Source of the DNA: Podochytrium sp. JEL0797 | Lineage: Eukaryota; Chytridiomycota; Chytridiomycetes; Chytridiales; Chytriomycetaceae | NCBI GenBank assembly: GCA_027596195.1 | Contig: JADGJG010000828.1 | Coordinates: forward strand, 1-12,036 | Reading direction: 5' to 3' | DNA: 12,036 nt | Part shown: positions 7,375 through 12,036 of the stretch, one piece after another | Layout of the letters: every line of letters starts with the position of its first letter | Position numbering within the stretch: position 1 is the stretch's first letter | Translations under genes and position numbers: made by a program | Notes under the pieces: model-generated | Database searches by the model: none | Told to the model about the DNA's origin: nothing | Seen by the model: the letters and a program-made list of their open reading frames with translations, nothing else

Positions 7375-10072
7375 TTACTTCTTGACAGCTAATGCCTTCT
7401 TATACTCCTCCATCATCTGCGTCTGCACAAACGGCATCACAGGCACATGCTTCTTATACTCCATCGAAAACTCCCCCTTGCCCTGCGAAATACTTCTCAA
7501 ATCCGTCGAAAACCCAAACATCTCGTTCAACGGAACCTCCGCATTCACTTCCACATAATCGTCCCGCACGTCAGAGTCGTTGATGGTTCCCTTGCGTTTG
7601 TTGAGGAGTCCAATCACGCTGCCTTGGTACTCCACTGGCGCCGTAACGTTCACGTCCATGACGGGTTCGAGAATTTGAGGTCCAGCGCGGTGGAAAGCTT
7701 CACGGAACGCATGAATCGCTGCGAGTTTGAACGCGAGTTCACTCGAATCAACCGCATGCGACATTCCATCTTCCAACACGAATCGACAATTCGTGACCGT
7801 CGCGCCAATCAGGGCTCCCTTCTCCACAGCTTCACGGAATCCCTTCTGGATCGCGGGGATGTACGAGGTGGGGATATTCATGCCGACCGTTTGGTTGCTG
7901 AACTCGACGGTTGTGCCGTCCTCGTTGACTTCCTCGAGCGGTTCAATGTACCCAACCACTTTTCCAAACTGGCCGGACCCGCCAGACTGCTTCTTGTGCG
8001 TGTAATTGAAATCGGCACGTTGTTGGATCGTCTCGCGGTACGCCACCTGCGGCTTGCCCGTCACACACTCCACCTTGTACTCTCTCTTCATGCGTTCCAC
8101 GTAAATCTCCAAATGCAGCTCCCCCATCCCCGAAATAATCGTCTGCTTGCTCTCATTGTCAACATGCACCTTGAACGTCGGGTCTTCCCTCTGGAACCGG
8201 TTCAACGCTTTCGAAAAGTTGGCCCCTTCCTTCCCCTTAGGCTCGATGCTCAACGAAATGACGGGAGACGGCACAAACATGGTCGTCATGGTCAACGCGG
8301 TGGTCCCATCCGTAAAAGTGTCCCCCGACGCGCAATCGACTCCAAAGAGGGCGCAAATCTCGCCACTTCCGACACTATCCACATCCTCCATCTCGTTCGA
8401 ATGCATCCGCACGAGTCGCGCGACTTTGACCTTCTTCCCTGTGCGTGCGTTTGTGACCCATTCGCCTTTACGGAGGGTGCCTTGGTAAACGCGGAGGTAC
8501 GTGAGTTGGCCGAACCGCGATTCTTCGAGTTTGAAGGCGAGGGTGACGAGTGGGTCCGAGGAAGCGCACGAGAGTTGCACTTTTTGTTCGTTTTGGTTGG
8601 CGTCGAGGGCGTGGTTTGGGACTTGGTGCGGGGCTGGGAGGTATTCGAGCACACCGTCGAGCATGGGTTGAACACCTTTGTTGTGGTAAGCGCTTCCCAT
8701 GAAGACGGGACAGAATTTGGTGGAGAGGGCGGCGCGGCGGATGGCAGCCTTATTTGAAAGACGGGAGAATGAGTTGGTTGGGTGATGTTGCCGTATGAAG
8801 GAAAGGCGACTGTCTTACCCCGAGTTGTTCGTTCGTAGGGGCTTCCTCGTTCAAAAACATTTCACCAATCTCGTCGTCCACGTCGGCAATCGTTTCGATC
8901 AATTCCTGGCGCTTCTCAGTCGCCTTCTCAATCAAATCGGCAGGAATTTCCTTCACAAGAATCGTTTCTCTGTTTATTTTTTGGTTGGCAGGGGTCAGGA
9001 TCCGTAGTTTCGACCCAAACGGCAAAAAAAACACATACCCTTTCGCGCCTTCATGGTAATACGCTTTCATCTTGACAAGATCCACGACTCCCTCGAGATT
9101 GCTCTCAGCCCCAATCGGAATCTGAACAGCCGCCACGTTGAGCTTCAACTTTTGACGCAACTGGTCAATGATCCTCCACGGGTTCGCGCCCGGTCGATCC
9201 ATTTTGTTGATGAAGCAGATGCGGGGGATGTTGTAGCGCTTCATTTGTCTGTCGACTGTGATGGTTTGGGACTGTAGAACGGGTAAATTTGTTTTGTCAG
9301 TGGGGTTTGTTTTGATGGGTTGGTTTGTTTTGATGGGTCTGTTTTTTGTACCTGAACTCCTCCGACGGCGCAGAGGACCAAGATGGCACTGTCCAAGACT
9401 CGGAGGGCACGCTCGACTTCGATGGTGAAATCGACGTGTCCTATGAATGTCGGCAAAAAAAAGAGCAAATCAGATTTCAGGTTCAAAAAAGGAGGAAAAG
9501 AGAAAACGAAGATGAATCGGTTTGCGTGCAGATATTCTACACAAGCTACAAGAGACGATCTGAGAGGAATCGACTCCGAGACAACAAGTCCAATCGATCA
9601 CGATCGCTGGATGGCAGGTCCAAGCTCTGGATGGCAGGTCCGAAAGCAAAGGAAAGCTTACCCGGCGTGTCAATAATGTTGATGGCATTGTCTTTCCAGG
9701 AAGTGTAGGTAGCAGCACTCTGGATAGTGATTCCCTTCTCGCGCTCCAACTCCATGGAATCCATCTTTGCGCCGACACCGTCCTTGCCGCGCACGTCGTG
9801 GATCTCGTCGATACGGCCCGTGTAGAACAGAATGCGCTCTGTGAGGGTTGTCTTTCCCGAGTCGATGTGGGCCGAGATACCAATGTTTCTCAGATGGTTG
9901 AGTCTGGCCTGGTTGTTGAAATAGTGATCAGATTTGGATTTCGATGGGAGACAGAGAGTATTGGTACCTCGTCGTTCTGATCAAACTTTGCCACTGCCTC
10001 TGTGGAGTAGGGAGCCCTCAGGACGGCGGGAAGGCGCGCGGCCCTGGACGGGGCAAAGAAGCGAGAAAGCAT
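7375..10072 (-). CDS. MEF1: Mitochondrial elongation factor G (mEF-G1), 6 exons
   Basis: This is the translational GTPase that drives tRNA-mRNA translocation on mitochondrial ribosomes. Exons are 10072-9968, 9908-9662, 9440-9352, 9271-9039, 8969-8819 and 8748-7375, giving 732 residues (human GFM1 is 751). Residues 1-24 carry four Arg and no acidic residue, a matrix-targeting presequence. G-domain motifs are all present: P-loop AHIDSGKT at 48-55, REKGITI for G2, DTPGH at 115-119 across intron 2, NKMD at 169-172 and GSA at 293-295. Later EF-G domains show [29 protein letters not shown], the [14 protein letters not shown] loop and a C-terminal [18 protein letters not shown] segment. The start is the ATG at 10072; upstream codons in that frame begin only with GTG and would run into the neighbouring gene. 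Introns are 59, 221, 80, 69 and 70 nt (donors GTACCA, GTAAGC, GTACAA, GTATGT, GTAAGA). Introns 2 and 3 contain small tandem duplications. The gene is head-to-head with the PAC4-like gene, 35 bp apart. Confidence 0.97.
9304..9338. repeat. 17-bp tandem duplication in mEF-G intron 3
   Basis: GGTTTGTTTTGATGGGT occurs twice, at 9304-9320 and 9322-9338, separated by one base, inside the 80-nt third intron of the mEF-G gene. It looks like a recent local duplication. Confidence 0.85.
9607..9641. repeat. 15-bp direct repeat in mEF-G intron 2
   Basis: CTGGATGGCAGGTCC occurs at 9607-9621 and 9627-9641 with five bases between the copies. It lies near the donor end of the 221-nt second intron (minus-strand gene). 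Confidence 0.85.
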
Positions 10073-10107
10073 TTCCAGAGGGAAAAAGAAAACCGAAGCG
10101 CAAAAAA
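10073..10107. promoter_or_regulatory. Minimal bidirectional start region between mEF-G and PAC4-like genes
   Basis: Only 35 bp separate the two divergent start codons. The stretch is A-rich on the plus strand. Both promoters must overlap this stretch or the opposing coding sequence, so the two 5' leaders are either extremely short or overlap each other. No TATA box is visible. Confidence 0.7.
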
Positions 10108-10548
10108 ATGGCACCTCTTGTTGCCCAGCAATCTTCGACTTACACTTCAGGCGACACCCAACTCACAGTGCATGTGCAGGTTGTGCTTCTCGGGGCATCG
10201 CTCGTTGCGTGGCTCGGCGCAGAACCTTCGAAAGGAACCAACGACGAAGGAACCCCCCGTGGTGCCTCGGGACACCTCTCTGCCCTCGCTTTCGCAGCAA
10301 CAACGCGCTTCGACACCAACGCCGCTTCCTCGGCTGCCCTGATCAACAAAGACATTGACGACCCGTCCGAAGGTGTCGCGCGCCGCATCGCAACAAGGAC
10401 AAAACTGAATTGCTTCGTGGTCTGCGACTTGCCAAACAACGCGCAGGACCTGCTTGTCTTTGCAGAGAAACAGCTCATGAAGACAGTCCTGGCCCTACTT
10501 GAAAGCCAAAAAGAATCTATCCCCGCAGTCGCTGTCGAAACAAAATAA
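10108..10548 (+). CDS. Proteasome assembly chaperone 4-like protein (PAC4/PSMG4 family)
   Basis: PAC4 (Poc4/Irc25 chaperone system in yeast) pairs with PAC3 to guide assembly of the 20S proteasome alpha ring. The single exon encodes 146 residues (human PSMG4 is 123). The recognisable pattern, in order, is GASLVAWLGAEP (human VGATP region), HLSALAFAATTRFDTN, a loop, then GVARRIATRTKLNCFVVCDLPNN (human GLAQRLARKTNKQVFVSYNLQN), then a final LLVFAEKQLMKTV helix. The family's fold is a small beta-sandwich without catalytic residues, so only fold and length can be judged. The ATG at 10108 is the natural start; earlier in-frame codons have no ATG and would run antisense into mEF-G exon 1. The stop codon TAA sits inside an AATAAA hexamer at 10544-10549. 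An 18-nt segment near the C-terminus is repeated just after the stop. Assignment rests on remembered family patterns and should be checked with a profile search. Confidence 0.82.
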   Translation: MAPLVAQQSSTYTSGDTQLTVHVQVVLLGASLVAWLGAEPSKGTNDEGTPRGASGHLSALAFAATTRFDTNAASSAALINKDIDDPSEGVARRIATRTKLNCFVVCDLPNNAQDLLVFAEKQLMKTVLALLESQKESIPAVAVETK

Positions 10549-10569
10549 ACACAAAAAGAATCTATCCCC
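10507..10569 (+). repeat. 18-nt direct repeat spanning the PAC4-like stop codon
   Basis: CAAAAAGAATCTATCCCC occurs at 10507-10524, where it is coding, and again at 10552-10569 in the 3' flank. The period of 45 bases is a multiple of three. The two copies are identical, which suggests a recent duplication. A change of the protein's C-terminal end cannot be excluded. Confidence 0.9.
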
Positions 10570-10618
10570 ACAATTATTGATTTGAATAATAGTCTGCTTT
10601 ATTTCATGAACCACCCCT
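10549..10618. terminator. Shared 3' region of convergent PAC4-like and GTP/GDP carrier genes
   Basis: Seventy bases separate the two stop codons. For the carrier (minus strand), a canonical AATAAA lies at 10603-10598, 15 bases past its stop. ATTATT and AATAAT at 10573-10578 and 10585-10590 form an AT-rich inverted repeat readable from both strands, which could serve 3' end formation of both transcripts. Confidence 0.55.
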
Positions 10619-11847
10619 CTAGTTCTTTCCGTCAATGAATTTCGAAATGATGGGAATCGACGCATCCGCAATCGTGAACGAAAACACGAGCTTGGGTCCA
10701 ACAACGAGCATCTTGGGCACAATGCCCTTGAAGAACGAGCCCATGCCTTCGTTCTTGACCATGTTTCGGAGAATCACCCATCCGCCCTCGGCCTTGTCGG
10801 CTGATTTGGCCTGGATTCGCGTTTTGATCACGTCAAGCTGCACAAGAAAAAACACAGTTTGGTTAGAATCACACATCCCACGCTTTACCCGCAAAAAAGG
10901 GAAAACTCAACTGGAGAAGAAACCGCAAGAGATGCAAAAGCACCACCAATCGAAGCACAAAAGTTTTGAAAGAACGTGGCCTGGCTGTAATCCTTCAACT
11001 CAAACACGTGTTCCTTGACCAACGCGGATCCTCCAAACAGGGCAAACGATCCGGGAGCGTTACGAGCCGCCGTCCAGGTGGCTCCTCGGTAGAGTCCCCA
11101 TCCTTCCTGCGCGAGGATTTGCGACACGCCCTTTCCTTGGATGGAAGCCGGGTTGATTTGCATTTTGATCTTCAAGGCGTCGAGGGGCAAGAGAACGATT
11201 TCTCCGACTCCAACGATACTAAGGGAAAGTGGAGGATTTTAGATATCTGAGATAACCAAACCAAGCTTTCCGCCTCCAATCTCCGCCCTTTCCCCCCCAT
11301 CGTCACAACCCCACACACACAAGATAAGAAGATCTCACCTTCCCGCAGTCGCATGCATCATCGTTTTCCAGTTATCCCCAAACAACGACTTGAACGTCGA
11401 AGTGTGGTGCGTGTTGAAATAATCCTTCACTTGGCGTTGTCCCGTAAACTTGTACATTCGCTGCAACACCTTGTACCCCGCCGCGAACCCGATTCCGGGG
11501 AACAAGGACCCGTACTTGGTCAGGAGGCCCTTGTGGGCAGCGTCCCGGAAGATGACCTCGTTGAGAACCTTGAGGCCTTCGGAGGTGGTTTGGCCGTTGG
11601 CGAATGGCTGCGGGTGAAGGGGAGGTTTAGAATACGAAGTTGGTGCGGATTGGTGATCCGAAATCCACATGCACCACGCACTCTCACAACGAGCGTTCGT
11701 TACCTTCTGAGTCGAGTTCATGAGACGCTTGGCGATCGTGTCGACGGGGTGGAAGCACACGAGCTCGAGAATGCCGGACAGACCGGATCCGAGGAGACGG
11801 GAAGTAACTGATTCGTTGCCTTGCTTTCCAGATCCGTGGCCACCCAT
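10619..11847 (-). CDS. GGC1: Mitochondrial GTP/GDP carrier, SLC25 family (Ggc1-like, 4 exons)
   Basis: Ggc1 exchanges cytosolic GTP for matrix GDP across the inner mitochondrial membrane and in yeast also affects mitochondrial iron handling. Exons are 11847-11704, 11607-11339, 11218-10912 and 10837-10619, giving 312 residues (yeast 300). Three carrier repeats are present. Their signature segments are FHPVDTIAKRL near residues 32-42, LPLDALKIKMQ in the second repeat and SPLDVIKTRIQ in the third, completed across intron 3. Ggc1-specific blocks include SLFPGIGFAAGYKVLQRMYKF, GVGEIVLLPLD, WTAARNAPGSFALFGG and DYSQATFFQNF. These fit Ggc1 much better than ATP/ADP, phosphate or citrate carriers. Introns are 96, 120 and 74 nt with donors GTAACG, GTGAGA and GTTGAG; the last matches the unusual donor in otubain intron 2. 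The start at 11847 is the first ATG. The mRNA would use the AATAAA about 15 bases past its TAG stop. Confidence 0.94.
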
Positions 11848-11940
11848 TTTTCAAAACGAAGTTTTTGCTTTTTTTTTTTGCTTCCCACGCTCCGAGATGG
11901 ATTGTTTGTTTTGATCCTGTTTTGATCAACCCCCCATGCT
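11848..11940 (-). promoter_or_regulatory. Upstream flank of the GTP/GDP carrier gene
   Basis: Only about 93 bases of normal sequence remain upstream of the carrier start. On the minus strand they contain GATCAAAACA twice in tandem, an A-run, and a CAAAAC/GTTTTTG imperfect inverted repeat a few bases before the ATG. The promoter is probably cut off by the window end. Confidence 0.4.

Positions 11941-11941
<1 letters not shown>

Positions 11942-12036
<95 letters not shown>
11942..12036. repeat. 95-base poly-G run at the window end
   Basis: The last 95 bases are exclusively G. A pure run of this length at the end of a sequence is typical of two-colour sequencing chemistry, where no signal is read as G, carried into an assembly. 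It is not a telomere repeat of any kind I know. A real poly-G tract cannot be excluded from the sequence alone. Confidence 0.85.

Noticed and set aside
7447..8757. A 436-codon open frame on the plus strand
   Set aside because: It lies entirely antisense to the last mEF-G exon, whose protein is clearly conserved. The antisense frame is Arg/His/Leu-rich without any recognisable domain, as expected from codon composition of the real gene.
9934..10107. A 58-codon upstream extension of the PAC4-like frame
   Set aside because: It starts with TTG rather than ATG and overlaps mEF-G exon 1 and its first intron on the other strand; the family match begins after the ATG at 10108.
10073..10114. A longer N-terminus for mEF-G beginning at 10114
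   Set aside because: The codon there is GTG, not ATG, and the added residues are hydrophobic rather than presequence-like. The ATG at 10072 gives a typical arginine-rich targeting peptide.

Overview
The window reads as a gene-dense nuclear segment from a fungus. It holds six conserved eukaryotic genes, five of them split by short GT-AG introns (I could define 17 complete introns of 53 to 240 nt and one that runs off the left end). The strongest taxonomic hint is a close relative of the yeast mitochondrial GTP/GDP carrier Ggc1, a fungal-type carrier. The species cannot be named from the sequence; an early-diverging fungus or a basidiomycete would both fit. There are no prokaryotic features, viral genes, transposons or CRISPR arrays.

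Layout, left to right. (1) Minus strand, 1437 down to 171 and off the left edge: the N-terminal third of a cullin-1 type SCF scaffold, five exons. (2) Plus strand, about 1676 to 5821: a WDR44-family WD40 protein, four exons, with an acidic N-terminus, Ser/Thr/Pro-rich loops between blades and a C-terminal CX2C...CX2C motif. (3) Minus strand, 7032 to 6098: a complete otubain (OTUB1-type) deubiquitinase, three exons. (4) Minus strand, 10072 to 7375: mitochondrial elongation factor G (MEF1/GFM1), six exons. (5) Plus strand, 10108 to 10548: an intronless small protein that matches proteasome assembly chaperone 4. (6) Minus strand, 11847 to 10619: the Ggc1-like carrier, four exons. The window ends in a 95-base poly-G run that is probably a sequencing or assembly artefact.

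Functionally, three genes belong to the ubiquitin-proteasome system (cullin, otubain, PAC4) and two to mitochondria (mEF-G, GTP/GDP carrier). mEF-G is a GTPase of the matrix, and Ggc1-type carriers import GTP to the matrix, so those two are biochemically linked; I see no evidence that their position is more than chance. Two gene pairs are divergent (cullin/WDR44, 238 bp between start codons; mEF-G/PAC4, only 35 bp), and two are convergent (WDR44/otubain; PAC4/carrier).

I did not find a new multi-gene system. The most unusual signal is compositional: in long exons of four different genes, on both strands, the third codon position starts strongly C-rich and ends G/T-rich. In the WDR44 gene, C-rich wobble returns after the last intron. 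Other points worth a look are the very tight head-to-head pair, short tandem duplications in introns and across one stop codon, the zinc-ribbon-like tail of the WD40 protein, and relaxed splice donors. All exon boundaries here were derived by hand from frame, splice dinucleotides and remembered family conservation; no alignments or searches were run.
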